Made by a program: the position numbers and the translations under genes | DNA from: Glycocaulis albus | GTDB lineage: Bacteria; Pseudomonadota; Alphaproteobacteria; Caulobacterales; Maricaulaceae | DNA length: 64,000 nucleotides | Reading direction: 5' to 3' | Assembly (NCBI RefSeq): GCF_014639075.1 | Contig: NZ_BMFS01000003.1 | Coordinates: 186,001-250,000 of the forward strand | In this document: piece after piece, positions 29,465 through 38,895 of the stretch | How the letters are laid out: every line of letters starts with the position of its first letter | How positions within the stretch are numbered: the first letter of the stretch is position 1 | The notes under the pieces: model-generated | The model's input: the letters and a program-made list of their open reading frames with translations, nothing else | Databases searched by the model: none | Told to the model about the DNA's origin: nothing

Positions 29465-30220
29465 ATGCCGCAATATCTTCACCGCAAGGATGGATCACGC
29501 CTCGCTTATAAGCGCCATGCCGGCAAGGGGCCGGGCGTTATCTGGCTGGGGGGCCTGCGCTCGGACATGGAGGGCACCAAGGCGCTCGCCCTGGACGGCT
29601 GGGCAAAACGTGAGGGCCGCGCCTTCGTGCGCTTTGACTATTTTGCCCACGGCCAGTCCGATGGAGACTGGCGCGCGGCGCGCGTCGGGCTGTGGCGTGA
29701 GGACGCGCTTCAGGTCATTGACTCGCTTGGCAAGGGGCCGCTGATCCTTGTCGGATCGTCGATGGGCGCCTGGACCGCCCTGCTGGCGGCATTGGCGCGG
29801 CCGGAGCGTGTCGCGGGGCTGGTCCTGATCGCGCCAGCGCCGGATTTTACCGAAAGGCTGATGTGGGCCGGGTTTTCAGACCATGTCCGCGAAACCATCA
29901 TCACCCGGGGCGAATGGGCGCAGCCATCTGAGTATGGGGAGCCGCTTGTCATCACGCGCGGACTGATCGAGGAAGCACGCCAGTGGTTGCTCATGGATGG
30001 GCAGATCGGCTTTGAGGGGCCCGTACGCATATTGCAGGGCATGGCCGATACCGACGTGCCCTGGCAGCATGCGATGGCGCTTGCCGGCACACTGACCTCG
30101 AACGACGTGTCCGTCCATATCAGCAAGAGCGGTGATCACCGCCTGTCCACACCTGCCGATATCGAAAGGCTGATAGCCAGCGTCGACGCGCTGTGCACAA
30201 CTCTCGAAAGCGCGGGATAA
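29465..30220 (+). CDS. Alpha/beta hydrolase
   Basis: 251 residues. The nucleophile elbow is LVGSSMGAWTALLAAL (GxSxG, Ser as nucleophile), the acid is likely the Asp in GMADTDVPWQHA, and the His is in SGDHRLSTPAD. VIWLGGLRSDMEGTKA and FDYFAHGQSDGDW mark the oxyanion-hole strand. It resembles the palmitoyl-protein thioesterase ABHD10-like group common in alphaproteobacteria (GGLxSDMxGTKA), so an esterase or thioesterase role is plausible. Convergent with the NtrZ-like gene, 3 nt between stops. Confidence 0.88.
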   Translation: MPQYLHRKDGSRLAYKRHAGKGPGVIWLGGLRSDMEGTKALALDGWAKREGRAFVRFDYFAHGQSDGDWRAARVGLWREDALQVIDSLGKGPLILVGSSMGAWTALLAALARPERVAGLVLIAPAPDFTERLMWAGFSDHVRETIITRGEWAQPSEYGEPLVITRGLIEEARQWLLMDGQIGFEGPVRILQGMADTDVPWQHAMALAGTLTSNDVSVHISKSGDHRLSTPADIERLIASVDALCTTLESAG

Positions 30221-30223
30221 AAG

Positions 30224-30790
30224 CTAGAAGCGGAAGGCCGATTCAAAGCGCAGCTGCGGCGTACGGCGGTCAGCCTCCTCGCCAAACACGTCTTCCTCCG
30301 GCGAGGTGAAGCGGAATTCACCGCCAATGCGCACCCGGTCGGTCAGGGAGTAGAACGCACCCGCGCTCACATCCTGAAGCTCGAAGGACTGGCCGCGCAT
30401 GCGCTGGGAAATGCCCAGCGAAATGCCCCAGCGTTCGCCGGCGGAAAAGCGGAACTGCTCGGCCTGCTCTCCCCACACCGAGGCCATCGTGCCTGCAGGC
30501 GCCATGGTGAAGCGCTGCTGCCAGGCTGTTGCAGAGGCCGTGGGGCGATCCGGGACCGACAGAAGGGCGGCCTCGCGGCGGGCCTCTTCCTCACGCGCAG
30601 CCCGGGCCTGCTCGGCCTCTGCCTGTTCGGCAAGGTCCTGAAGACGCTCAAGCGAGGTCAGATCGGAAAACGCCGTGCCGCGCAGATTGAAGCCGTCGGA
30701 CGCCCCCGCATCCTGTGCGAGCGCAGACGGTGCGATGGCAAGGGCCATCACAACCGGCAGGGCCGACAGGACTGACAGGCGAAGGCGCAT
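30224..30790 (-). CDS. NtrZ-like periplasmic protein
   Basis: 188 residues from ATG 30790, the first with a good signal peptide (LSVLSALPVVMALAIAPSALAQ). A low-complexity, probably helical Ala/Glu/Arg segment (QAEAEQARAAREEEARREAA) joins to a C-terminal beta-rich domain: VPDRPTASATAWQQRF, RWGISLGISQR, LQDVSAGAFYSLTDRVRIGGEFRF. This resembles the NtrZ family, whose Caulobacter member is a periplasmic modulator of the NtrY sensor kinase, though this protein is longer because of the charged insert. No ntrY is in the window. Assignment moderately sure. Confidence 0.6.
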   Translation of the reverse strand: MRLRLSVLSALPVVMALAIAPSALAQDAGASDGFNLRGTAFSDLTSLERLQDLAEQAEAEQARAAREEEARREAALLSVPDRPTASATAWQQRFTMAPAGTMASVWGEQAEQFRFSAGERWGISLGISQRMRGQSFELQDVSAGAFYSLTDRVRIGGEFRFTSPEEDVFGEEADRRTPQLRFESAFRF

Positions 30791-30885
30791 GGCGTTCTCC
30801 GATACTCGAATATCCCATATACGCCAGCAATGCGGCAAACCCAACAGGGTTGCCCTGGATGAAATGCGAATTCGCCCGGAGCGTG

Positions 30886-32124
30886 TCAAAAGCGCAACCC
30901 TGCTTCGAGGAAAAGGCGTGCGCGTTCGCGTGTACGCGTGATGCGTGCACCGCCGGACAGTTCAGCTTCACCGGACCGGGTGTGCGCAATGCCGGCACCC
31001 AGAATGAGCCCGGACTCAAAATAGCGCGAGGCTCCGGCCAGCACGCTTCGGCTGTGGGCGTGAACCAGGCCAGAGCGCGCCTGTGACATTTCCAGGCTGA
31101 AGAGCCAGTCACCGCTTTCGTAAGCGAGGCTTGCCGCTTGCGCGCTGTAGCGGGCGCCGGAAACGCCGTCATTGCTCAGTAGGGTGCTGAGCCCGGCCGT
31201 CCAGCCCCCCTGGGAGCGGACCAGGCGCGCCGATACCGCCCACGGATCGTCAAAGAAGGCGCTGTCGGCGCCCGTGGCGCGCCCGTGCGACAGGCCAAGC
31301 CCGGCCGTCCAGCGCACGCCGGTGGCGGCAAAGCGGTGATCGAATGACAGGCCAAGCTCGGCAATGTCGCGCACGCTGGCTGCGGCGAGCGTGCCCGGCT
31401 GGCGGGCGGGCCGGCAAAAACTCGCCCCGCACACATCCCCATCAGGGGTGAAGGAGGCAGAGGCGCGAAAGCCCGCGAGCCGGACACTGCGCAGCACGAG
31501 CTTGGGCGCATGACCGGACAGCGTATTGGCGGTGGAGGCCAGATTGCGCCCTGACGGGTCGATGCGCGCGGCATCGGCGCGCATCAGCCAGAACGCACCG
31601 GGCAGGGGCTCGCTTTCCAGCGCTGCCGCGCCCGGTCCGTAGCCGCCGCGGATCTCGACAAGACCGCCGCGCCAGTAGGCAAAGGCGGTTTCAACAGCCA
31701 GGGCCGGATCATCACCGGAAATGCCAGGCACAGCTGCAAACCCGGTAAAGGCCCCGACCGGGGCCAGCCCGCCCGCATCGAAACAGTCTGCCGCGCCCGG
31801 CGGGCAATGGCCGGTGGTCTGTGCCAGGCCGGCCCGGCCGGAATCGCGGCGCAACACCAGCCCGCCGGCAAAGCCCACCCGGCTGGTGTTCTCAAGAATA
31901 CGTTCCGCTGTGTAATCAAGCCGGACTTCCCCATAGGGGCCGGAACGGGCAGCACCGGCGCCGGCCGGCGCGAGCACAATATCGGCGCCCAGCCGGATAT
32001 CGGTATCAAACCAGGGAGTGCGCTCCTGCGCGGACGCTGGCAATGCCGGCAGGGCGAGAGCCAGAATAGGCGCGGCCGCGAGAATCCTGAAGGCCCGAAC
32101 ATGAGCGCGAAGCGCTGGTATCAT
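30886..32124 (-). CDS. Outer-membrane beta-barrel (porin-like) protein
   Basis: 412 residues from ATG 32124, the start that puts a signal peptide first (RILAAAPILALALPALPASAQ). The mature part alternates short amphipathic strands and turns, with many Gly, Tyr and Ala, and ends in the outer-membrane sorting signature RLFLEAGLRF with a C-terminal Phe. It matches the general Gram-negative porin layout (GPYGEVRLDYTAERI; LVLRSVRLAGFRASASFTPDG), including cysteine pairs (HCPPGAADCF; VCGASFC) that may close loops. Substrate unknown. Same strand as the NtrZ-like gene, 95 nt apart. Confidence 0.75.
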   Translation of the reverse strand: MIPALRAHVRAFRILAAAPILALALPALPASAQERTPWFDTDIRLGADIVLAPAGAGAARSGPYGEVRLDYTAERILENTSRVGFAGGLVLRRDSGRAGLAQTTGHCPPGAADCFDAGGLAPVGAFTGFAAVPGISGDDPALAVETAFAYWRGGLVEIRGGYGPGAAALESEPLPGAFWLMRADAARIDPSGRNLASTANTLSGHAPKLVLRSVRLAGFRASASFTPDGDVCGASFCRPARQPGTLAAASVRDIAELGLSFDHRFAATGVRWTAGLGLSHGRATGADSAFFDDPWAVSARLVRSQGGWTAGLSTLLSNDGVSGARYSAQAASLAYESGDWLFSLEMSQARSGLVHAHSRSVLAGASRYFESGLILGAGIAHTRSGEAELSGGARITRTRERARLFLEAGLRF

Positions 32125-32439
32125 GGCTCTTCTCTCGCGGCCTCGCCGTGGCGCCCCCGCTTTCCCCCGGACGCGCGCTGACAAGATGCGGGAGGCCTGT
32201 CGGCGCGGTCAAGCTGCCGGAACGGTGTCCGGCAGGCTTGCCGCCTGAACTGTCACAAGAGTGCAACGGTATTGATGATGCGGGGCGGCACGGTACGCGC
32301 GCTCACATCGCTCTGGCCACGGTGTGAACGCATGCTATAGAAGCAGGAGACGGGTTGCGCTTGCCTCCGCTCTGGTCTTTTGTGGCGGCTGGCAGGATGC
32401 GCCCATATAAGCATTGTCTATTTCCCGGAGGTTTGCCCC
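32125..32439. other. 315-bp divergent intergenic region
   Basis: Lies between the porin-like gene (minus) and the DUF3576 gene (plus), so it must hold promoters for both. I see one isolated CTGTCAC at 32250-32256, a half Pho box with no second half, a ctatag at about 32334, and a cggagg RBS at 32426-32431 before the DUF3576 start. No gene or strong hairpin is evident. Confidence 0.6.
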
Positions 32440-32925
32440 ATGCTCTCACGGCCGCTTGTAACGGTTCTGAGTATTGTCGCCGTCGCCAGCATGGTGGCCG
32501 GCTGCGCATCCCGCTCGAGCACCGAGCGCGAAAATCGCGGATTTTTCGGCGGCCTGCTCGGCAGCGGCACGCAGGCGGACGGGCCCGACGCGGGCATTGG
32601 TGTCAACGCCTATCTCTGGCGCGCCTCGCTGGACACGCTGTCCTTCATGCCGCTCGAGCAGATCGATCCGTTCGGCGGCGTTATCATCACCGACTGGTAC
32701 GCCAACCCGGAAGCCCCCGAAGAGCGCTTCAAGGCGACGGTCTATGTGCTTGACAGCCGCCTGCGCGCAGACGCGCTGAGCGTCCAGCTTTTCCGTCAGG
32801 CCCGCGATCCCTCGACGGGCGACTGGACCGATGTGGTTGTCGATCAGGGCACCCGCATCCAGGTGGAAAATGCCATTCTGACGCGGGCCCGGCAGATGCG
32901 GATTTCCCAGCTCCCCGGCTCCTGA
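32440..32925 (+). CDS. DUF3576 lipoprotein
   Basis: 161 residues from ATG 32440, nine nt after cggagg. A signal peptide with lipobox VAGC (VASMVAGCASR) predicts a lipid-anchored envelope protein. The body matches DUF3576: GVNAYLWRASLDTLSFMPLEQIDPFGGVIITDWY in parts, then RFKATVYVLDSRLRADALSV and IQVENAILTRARQMRI. In Caulobacter relatives the order is, from memory, DUF3576-leuS-lptE-holA; here leuS is missing and lptE follows after 32 nt. A role in envelope biogenesis is inferred from that company. Confidence 0.88.
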   Translation: MLSRPLVTVLSIVAVASMVAGCASRSSTERENRGFFGGLLGSGTQADGPDAGIGVNAYLWRASLDTLSFMPLEQIDPFGGVIITDWYANPEAPEERFKATVYVLDSRLRADALSVQLFRQARDPSTGDWTDVVVDQGTRIQVENAILTRARQMRISQLPGS

Positions 32926-32957
32926 CCGGGCAGGGATGGCGCGAGGACGGACAGGCA

Positions 32958-33500
32958 ATGCGTAAAGTCCCGGTTTCAGTTCTGACTGCCGCCGCCTGTC
33001 TGGTGTTGTCGGCGTGTGGCTTTCAGCCTCTCTATTCGGGCCGGGCCATCGAGACACTCGACAATGTCACGGTCAGCGTCTCTGGCGATGAGCGCCTGTC
33101 CTATCTGACCGAATCGGCGCTGCTCGAACGGGTCGGGGTCTCGCAGGGCGAGGCCGGCACCCTTTCGATCACGCTGCGGACAGCCCAGCAGCCGCTTGGC
33201 CGGTCGACGGAGGGCCAGGCCACGCGGGTGGCGCTGAACATCCGGGCGAGCTATCGGCTTTCGGGCGCCAATCCGCTCAGTGGGCGCGTGACCGAGCGCG
33301 TTGTCTTTGAAACGCCGCGGGAGCCATACGCTCTTATTGCAGCCCGGACCAATGCCGAACGGCGCGCCGCGGAAATCGTCGCCGACGCGATTGTCCGCGA
33401 CATACTGGCGGGCCTTCGCCAGCAAGGGTCTGCCCGCACACGCCCGCAGACAGTTCCGGCCGGGAATGAGGAGCCGGACATGGATGAGGGGCCGTGGTGA
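32958..33500 (+). CDS. lptE: LPS-assembly lipoprotein LptE
   Basis: 180 residues. LptE plugs the LptD barrel and helps insert LPS into the outer membrane. Signal peptide with lipobox LSAC followed by the hallmark GFQPLYSG. The rest has the expected alternation of strands and two helices (ESALLERVG; YRLSG; AAEIVADAIVRDILAGL). The C-terminal 25 residues are hydrophilic and likely disordered. holA starts inside its last codons (overlap 7 nt), a conserved alphaproteobacterial pairing. Confidence 0.92.
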   Translation: MRKVPVSVLTAAACLVLSACGFQPLYSGRAIETLDNVTVSVSGDERLSYLTESALLERVGVSQGEAGTLSITLRTAQQPLGRSTEGQATRVALNIRASYRLSGANPLSGRVTERVVFETPREPYALIAARTNAERRAAEIVADAIVRDILAGLRQQGSARTRPQTVPAGNEEPDMDEGPW

Positions 33501-34528
33501 AGCCGTCTGGCGGCTCTATTGACCGGCTTTTGAAGTCGCCGCCTCCCGAGATGCGTGTCTTCGTGATCTTCGGCCCGGATTCCGGCCTGGTAAGGGAGCG
33601 CGCGCAGATCCTGTCCCAGGCCATTGCCGGCGACCCCGATGATCCTTTCAACGTCACCCGGCTGAGCGATGAGGACATAAAGTCGGACACCGCCGCGCTT
33701 GCCGATGCGATGGCGGCCATGTCCATGATGGGCGGAGAGCGCCTGGTACGGGTGCGCCTTTCGGCGGACAGTGCGCCGGTGGCGCGCTGGATCAGCGAAT
33801 TCGAGGCCGGGTCCATGCCTGCAGAAGGCCGGCTTGTGGTCGAGGCGGGCAATCTCACCAAGGCCTCGAAACTGCGCAAGGCCGCCGAGGACGGCAAACG
33901 GTCTGCGGCCATTGCCTGTTATGAGGACAATGCACGCGACCTGATCGCCCTTGCCGAGGAAAGCTTCCAGGCTGCAGGGCTGTCCCTCGCCGGAGAGGCA
34001 CGCCACGCGCTGGCAGGCATTCTGGAGGGCAATCGGGAGCTGGCCCGCTCCGAGATAGAAAAGCTGATGCTTTACAAGGGCTTCGATGGCGGGGAGGTGA
34101 CGCTGGAAGACCTGGCGGCGATTTCCACCGAAAGCGGCGATGCCGCACTCGACAAGATTGTCGATGCCGCTCTTTGCGGCGAGCCGGGCGAGGCCGACCA
34201 GCAATACCGGCGTGCGCTTGATTCAGGCGCCAGCCCGGTAGCCATTGTGCGCGCCCTGCAGCGCCGGATCGACCAGATAGAACGCTATCACCAGCTGGGC
34301 GGGGACCAGGCGGCCCTTGCAAGGGCGGGCGCACCGCGTTTTGGCCCGCCCGCGCAACGCTTTCAGGCGGCCGCAAGGGCCTGGACCCGGACGCGGATAG
34401 CCCGAGCGCGCGATATCGCGTTTGAAACCGAGCGCGCCATCAAGCGCTCCGGCTCTCCGGCTGAAGCGCTGGCAGGCGAAACCCTGTTACGGCTCGCCCG
34501 CGCAGCATCACCGCAAAGGACGCGCTAG
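33494..34528 (+). CDS. holA: DNA polymerase III delta subunit
   Basis: 344 residues, GTG start at 33494 (GTG 33497 is an equally possible start). HolA is the clamp-loader subunit that opens the beta clamp. Conserved: MRVFVIFGPDSGLVRERA at the start, the helical second domain around ARHALAGILEGNRELARSEIEKL (NRELARSEIEKL is the strong match) and a C-terminal collar domain (IVRALQRRIDQIERYHQL). Its stop codon overlaps the parB stop on the other strand at ctag (34525-34528). Confidence 0.95.
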   Translation: MVKPSGGSIDRLLKSPPPEMRVFVIFGPDSGLVRERAQILSQAIAGDPDDPFNVTRLSDEDIKSDTAALADAMAAMSMMGGERLVRVRLSADSAPVARWISEFEAGSMPAEGRLVVEAGNLTKASKLRKAAEDGKRSAAIACYEDNARDLIALAEESFQAAGLSLAGEARHALAGILEGNRELARSEIEKLMLYKGFDGGEVTLEDLAAISTESGDAALDKIVDAALCGEPGEADQQYRRALDSGASPVAIVRALQRRIDQIERYHQLGGDQAALARAGAPRFGPPAQRFQAAARAWTRTRIARARDIAFETERAIKRSGSPAEALAGETLLRLARAASPQRTR

Positions 34529-35430
34529 CGCGAAGACAGCCGGCGGCACAGATCGTCGAGCTGTTCCAGCGTGGAATAGCGCACGCGGATTTCGCCAGCT
34601 TCCCCGCGATGGGAAATTTCGACATCCAGGCCAAGACGCTCGGCGAGATCGGCTTCAAGGGCGCGCGTATCGGCGTCCTTCTGGGCCTTTTCCAGTCCGC
34701 CACCACGCGCCTTGCGCTCAGGAGCGTGTTCCTTTCGGGCCAGCGCCTCGGCGCCGCGCACGGACAGGCCGCCCGCAATGATCCTCTCTGCGAGGGCAGA
34801 CGGGTCGCCCGCCGTGGCTATGGCACGCGCGTGGCCTGCGGACAGGCGTCCGGCCTCGAGATGGTCGAGGACGGGCTCGGGCAGGGCCAGAAGGCGCAGC
34901 GTGTTGGCGATGTGGGCACGCGACTTGCCGACTGCGCGGGCGACATCCTCCTGGGTATGGCCAAAAGCCTCGATCAGCTGGCGATAGCCGCGCGCTTCCT
35001 CCACTGCATTAAGATCCTGGCGCTGCACGTTCTCGACAATGGCGATTTCCAGCGTTTCACGATCGGTAAACTCACGGATGACAGCGGGAATCTCATGCAG
35101 GCGGGCACGCTGTGCAGCACGCCAGCGGCGCTCGCCGGCCACAATCTGGTAGTGCCCGGTCTTACCGGGCGCGGGGCGCACCAGAATGGGCTGCAACACG
35201 CCGCGTTCGGCGATCGAGGCGGACAGGGCAGCCAGCTCGTCCTCGGAGAAGCGCTTGCGCGGCTGATCGGGATTGGCCTCGATCAGATCAAGCGCAAGCG
35301 GCTTCGGGGCGGAACCGGACGCTTGACCGGAGCGGCTCTCATCTGCACGCAGGCTGTCTGCTTCCTCGCCTTCACCCAGAAGCGCGGAAAGGCCGCGGCC
35401 GAGGCCGCGCGGGCGTTCCTGCGCGCTCAT
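34525..35430 (-). CDS. parB: Chromosome-partitioning protein ParB
   Basis: 301 residues. ParB is a CTP-dependent clamp that loads at parS and spreads along DNA. The N-terminal domain carries the CTP-binding boxes (LSASIAERGVLQPILVRP, then AGERRWRAAQRA), the centre a helix-turn-helix (EDVARAVGKSRAHIANTLRLLALP) and the C-terminus a dimerisation helix (STLEQLDDLCRRLSSR). An early GLGRGLSALLGE is the usual N-terminal ParA-contact motif. Overlaps parA by 4 nt. parS-type sites lie 1.4, 2.0 and 3.9 kb upstream. Confidence 0.98.
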   Translation of the reverse strand: MSAQERPRGLGRGLSALLGEGEEADSLRADESRSGQASGSAPKPLALDLIEANPDQPRKRFSEDELAALSASIAERGVLQPILVRPAPGKTGHYQIVAGERRWRAAQRARLHEIPAVIREFTDRETLEIAIVENVQRQDLNAVEEARGYRQLIEAFGHTQEDVARAVGKSRAHIANTLRLLALPEPVLDHLEAGRLSAGHARAIATAGDPSALAERIIAGGLSVRGAEALARKEHAPERKARGGGLEKAQKDADTRALEADLAERLGLDVEISHRGEAGEIRVRYSTLEQLDDLCRRLSSR

Positions 35431-36278
35431 GCCGGCACCGCTTCAGCGGGCCTGCGCTCCTGACGGACGAGCTCGCGGGCGAGCCGCACATAAGCCTGGG
35501 AACCGGGGCAGGCGAGATCGTAGAGCAGGACCGGCTTGCCGAAGGACGGCGCCTCGGAAACGCGCACATTGCGCGGTATGACCGTCTCATAGACCCGGTC
35601 ACCGAAATGGGCGCGCACATCGGCGGCCACCTGGCTGGAGAGATTGTTGCGCCGGTCATACATTGTCAGCACAACCCCTTGAATAGTCAGGCTTTTATTG
35701 AGGTTGCCACGCACCAGATCGACCGTTCGCATTAGCTGGGAAAGGCCTTCCAGGGCAAAGAACTCGCACTGCAGCGGCACCAGCACGGAATCGGCCGCCG
35801 TCATCGCGTTCACGGTCAGCAAGTTCAGGGATGGCGGGCAGTCAATGAGGATATAGTCGCAATGGGTAGCCCGTGCCCCCAGGAAGCGGCGGAACTTGTC
35901 GACCGCATGGCGCAGCCGATAGGAACGGCGCGGCGCGGCCGACAGCTCCAGCTCGGCGCCCGACAGATCCACATCGGACGGGATTATGCCAAGACCGGGC
36001 ACGGCGGTGTCGACAAGGGCCTCTTCGATGGGCCGCTCATTGACCAGCACGTCATAGCTGGTGGCCTTGCGCTCGGTGCGCGGTACACCCAGCCCCGTGG
36101 AGGCGTTTCCCTGGGGATCAAGGTCGAGCACGATCACGCGCTTGCCGATGGCCGCCAGAGCCGTAGCCAGATTGATGGCTGTTGTGGTCTTGCCGACTCC
36201 GCCCTTCTGATTGGCGATGGCAATGACTTTGGGCGCACCGGCGCGCGGCGCTGTATCGGAACGGGGATCAACGGACAC
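35427..36278 (-). CDS. parA: Chromosome-partitioning ATPase ParA
   Basis: 283 residues. ParA forms ATP-dependent DNA-bound gradients that pull ParB-parS complexes after origin duplication. Deviant Walker A: ANQKGGVGKTTTAINLATAL (signature lysine in KGGVGKT). Walker B-type region DYILIDCPPSLNLLTVNAM and the switch I region DLDPQGNASTGLG are present. The N-terminal about 15 residues are variable. Overlaps rsmG by 11 nt and parB by 4 nt, so rsmG-parA-parB form one translationally coupled unit. Confidence 0.98.
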   Translation of the reverse strand: MSVDPRSDTAPRAGAPKVIAIANQKGGVGKTTTAINLATALAAIGKRVIVLDLDPQGNASTGLGVPRTERKATSYDVLVNERPIEEALVDTAVPGLGIIPSDVDLSGAELELSAAPRRSYRLRHAVDKFRRFLGARATHCDYILIDCPPSLNLLTVNAMTAADSVLVPLQCEFFALEGLSQLMRTVDLVRGNLNKSLTIQGVVLTMYDRRNNLSSQVAADVRAHFGDRVYETVIPRNVRVSEAPSFGKPVLLYDLACPGSQAYVRLARELVRQERRPAEAVPA

Positions 36279-36921
36279 GGCTCAGCCTTTCAATGCGGAT
36301 AATGGCGGCTTCATCGCTGGTAATGCTTGGATGAAGGCTCGCTTCGAAGTTCCAGCTTTTACGCGCGGCGGTCAATTCCTCCGCATGCCGGGCACCCTTG
36401 GGAATCAGCGCAATTGCGCCGTTTTCCACATATGGTGCCATCAGACCCAGCAATTTCTCCAAAGGCGCCACCGCGCGGGCCGTCACGACATCACATACCG
36501 GCACCGGTTCGAGCGCCTCGACCCGGTCACAGATGACGTCTGCAACGGCCTCCACCCCCGTTTCGGCGAGCACAGCACGCAGAAAGGCCGCCTTTTTGCC
36601 AATCGATTCAACCAGGGTGACGCGACCGCCCGGAACCGCACGCCCGGCCAGCCCGAACGCAATTGCCACGCCCGGAAACCCGGCGCCCGCCCCGATATCG
36701 AGCCAGCGGCTCGTCCCCGGCGGGGCCAGATCCACAAGCTGCCAGCTATCGAGCGCGTGCCGGAACCAGAACTCATCCAGTGTCGCGCGGCCGACAAGGT
36801 TGGTGTGGGCGGACCACTCCGATAGCAGGCGCCGCCAGATGATAAAGCGCTCCAGTGTTTCACGTGAAACACCGGTATCCGCCCGAAAGGCCTCGGCGCC
36901 GTACGTCCGTTCGTGACTCAT
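36268..36921 (-). CDS. rsmG: 16S rRNA (guanine-N7) methyltransferase RsmG (GidB)
   Basis: 217 residues. Methylates G527 of 16S rRNA using SAM. SAM-binding motif WLDIGAGAGFPGVAIAFG; DVVTARAVAPLEKLLGL is the catalytic-side motif. The N-terminal GVSRETLERF is where the DNA encodes a perfect 16-bp parS palindrome (36856-36871). Overlaps the mnmG stop by 1 nt. Confidence 0.96.
   Translation of the reverse strand: MSHERTYGAEAFRADTGVSRETLERFIIWRRLLSEWSAHTNLVGRATLDEFWFRHALDSWQLVDLAPPGTSRWLDIGAGAGFPGVAIAFGLAGRAVPGGRVTLVESIGKKAAFLRAVLAETGVEAVADVICDRVEALEPVPVCDVVTARAVAPLEKLLGLMAPYVENGAIALIPKGARHAEELTAARKSWNFEASLHPSITSDEAAIIRIERLSRVR
36856..36871. promoter_or_regulatory. parS site 1 (exact 16-bp palindrome)
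   Basis: tgtttcacgtgaaaca, identical to the conserved bacterial parS consensus. It lies inside rsmG, read as VSRET, about 9.5 kb from the putative origin and next to parAB. Confidence 0.95.
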
Positions 36922-38819
36922 CAGACTGCCCGGCGCCGGTCCAGCCGCTTCACGCTGGCCAGCAGCGCTGTCAGCGCGCCTGGCGTCACGCCTTCAACCC
37001 GGCCGGCCTGGCCCAGCGTCGCCGGGCGGGCGCGCTCCAGCTTCTCGCGCACCTCGTTGGAGAGGCCGCCAACCGCGCGATAATCAAAGTCGGCGGGAAT
37101 ACGCACGCCCTCATCGCGGCGGAAGGCCATCACATCGGCTTCCTGCCGGTCCAGATAGCCGTAATACACGGCCTCGTTCTGCATCTGCGCAGCAATCGCT
37201 GGTTTGAGCGCCGCCACGTCCGGCCAGACCCGGCACACCGCGTCCCACCCCACCTGCGGATGCGCGGCAAGCTCCATGGCGGAACGGCGCTTTCCGTCCT
37301 GATTGATCGAGAGGCCCGCCCTCGCGGCCTCCGCAGGGGTGAGCGTCAACCGTTCCAGAAGCTCCCGGGCGGTCGAAAGGGCCTCAGCGCGCGCCGCGAA
37401 CGATGTTTCACGTGAAACACTCGCCGCGCCGAGACTGATCGCAAGAGGTGTGAGACGCTGGTCGGCGTTGTCGGCCCGAAGCGACAGGCGGTACTCTGCC
37501 CGTGAGGTGAACATGCGATAGGGCTCCGTCACGCCCCGCGTGATGAGATCATCTATCATCACACCGATATAGGCCTGCGAACGGTCCAGCGCGAAGGGCG
37601 CGGAACCGGCAGCGGCCAGCGCGGCGTTGAAGCCCGCCATCAGCCCTTGGGCGGCGGCCTCCTCATATCCCGTCGTGCCATTGATCTGACCAGCCAGCCA
37701 CAGACCGGGCAGACGCTTCACGCCAAGCGTGGCATCCAACTCGCGCGGATCAACATAGTCATACTCGATCGCATAGCCGTAGCGGCGGACCTTCACCCGC
37801 TCCAGCCCCGGAATGGTCTGCAGGAAAGCGTCCTGGATATGGTCGGGCAGGGAGGTCGAAATACCGTTGGGATAGACGGTGTCATCGTCCAGCCCCTCCG
37901 GCTCCAGGAATATCTGGTGGCTGGTACGGTCGGCAAACCGCACCACCTTGTCCTCGATTGACGGGCAGTAGCGCGGGCCACGGCCGGCAATCTTGCCGCC
38001 ATAGACCGCCGAGTGACCCAGATTCTCCTCGATGATCTTGTGAGTCTGAACGGTCGTGCGCGTGATCCCGCAGGCGATCTGCGGAACCGTGATCCGGTCA
38101 TTCAGGAAAGAGAAGGGCGTTGGCACATCGTCGGCGGGCTGCATGTCGAGCCCCGCCCAGTCAATCGTTGAGCCGTCGAGCCGCGCGGGCGTGCCTGTCT
38201 TGAGCCGGCCCATGGAGAGGCCCAGCCCGTAGAGCCGGTCAGCCAGGCCGATAGAGGGCGCATCGCCCACGCGCCCCGCCGGAATACGCTCATCGCCGCG
38301 ATGGATGACACCTTTGAGGAAGGTGCCGGTCGTCAGCACCACTGCGCCAGCACGGTATTCGCGGCCTTCGGCGTCCACGACGCCACTGCACACGCCGTCC
38401 GCCACCCGCAAATCCTCAGCGGCGGCTTCAACAATGTGCAGATTGTCCTGAGCGGCCAAAGCGGCCTGCATCGCCTGGCGATAGAGCTTGCGGTCAGACT
38501 GGGTGCGCGGCCCGCGCACGGCCGGGCCCTTGGAGGCGTTCAGCATGCGGAACTGGATACCGGACGCGTCCGTGACGCGCCCCATAAGGCCGTCCAGCGC
38601 GTCCACTTCACGCACCAGATGGCCCTTGCCGAGCCCGCCAATGGCCGGGTTGCAGCTCATCTCGCCAATGGTCGCCGCCTTGTGGGTGAGGAGCAAGGTT
38701 GCCGCGCCCAGACGCGCAGCCGCGCTCGCGGCCTCGCAGCCTGCATGGCCACCGCCGATCACGATCACATCCCATTGGCGTTGCGCGGCCTCAGCCGGCG
38801 TAAGCAAATCTCTGGTCAT
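36921..38819 (-). CDS. mnmG: tRNA uridine-5-carboxymethylaminomethyl modification enzyme MnmG (GidA)
   Basis: 632 residues. With MnmE it uses FAD and NADH to modify U34 of several tRNAs. FAD-binding N-terminus [21 protein letters not shown]; further marks are [36 protein letters not shown] and the C-terminal helical domain ([31 protein letters not shown] in parts). Start 38819 ([13 protein letters not shown]) fits the family. Carries an exact parS at 37404-37419, read as SVSRETSF. Confidence 0.98.
   Translation of the reverse strand: MTRDLLTPAEAAQRQWDVIVIGGGHAGCEAASAAARLGAATLLLTHKAATIGEMSCNPAIGGLGKGHLVREVDALDGLMGRVTDASGIQFRMLNASKGPAVRGPRTQSDRKLYRQAMQAALAAQDNLHIVEAAAEDLRVADGVCSGVVDAEGREYRAGAVVLTTGTFLKGVIHRGDERIPAGRVGDAPSIGLADRLYGLGLSMGRLKTGTPARLDGSTIDWAGLDMQPADDVPTPFSFLNDRITVPQIACGITRTTVQTHKIIEENLGHSAVYGGKIAGRGPRYCPSIEDKVVRFADRTSHQIFLEPEGLDDDTVYPNGISTSLPDHIQDAFLQTIPGLERVKVRRYGYAIEYDYVDPRELDATLGVKRLPGLWLAGQINGTTGYEEAAAQGLMAGFNAALAAAGSAPFALDRSQAYIGVMIDDLITRGVTEPYRMFTSRAEYRLSLRADNADQRLTPLAISLGAASVSRETSFAARAEALSTARELLERLTLTPAEAARAGLSINQDGKRRSAMELAAHPQVGWDAVCRVWPDVAALKPAIAAQMQNEAVYYGYLDRQEADVMAFRRDEGVRIPADFDYRAVGGLSNEVREKLERARPATLGQAGRVEGVTPGALTALLASVKRLDRRRAV
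37404..37419. promoter_or_regulatory. parS site 2 (exact 16-bp palindrome)
   Basis: tgtttcacgtgaaaca, identical to site 1, 548 bp from it. Inside mnmG, again read as VSRET in the gene's frame. Confidence 0.95.
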
Positions 38820-38895
38820 GGCTTTCTTTGGTCCGGCCCAGCCCGCCGGGGAGCGCGTCCATACCTGATCGGCGGCGCCAAGTCGAGTTACCGGC

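Noticed and set aside
32250-32266. Pho box before the porin/DUF3576 genes
   Set aside because: Only one CTGTCAC half; the next 11-mer does not match.
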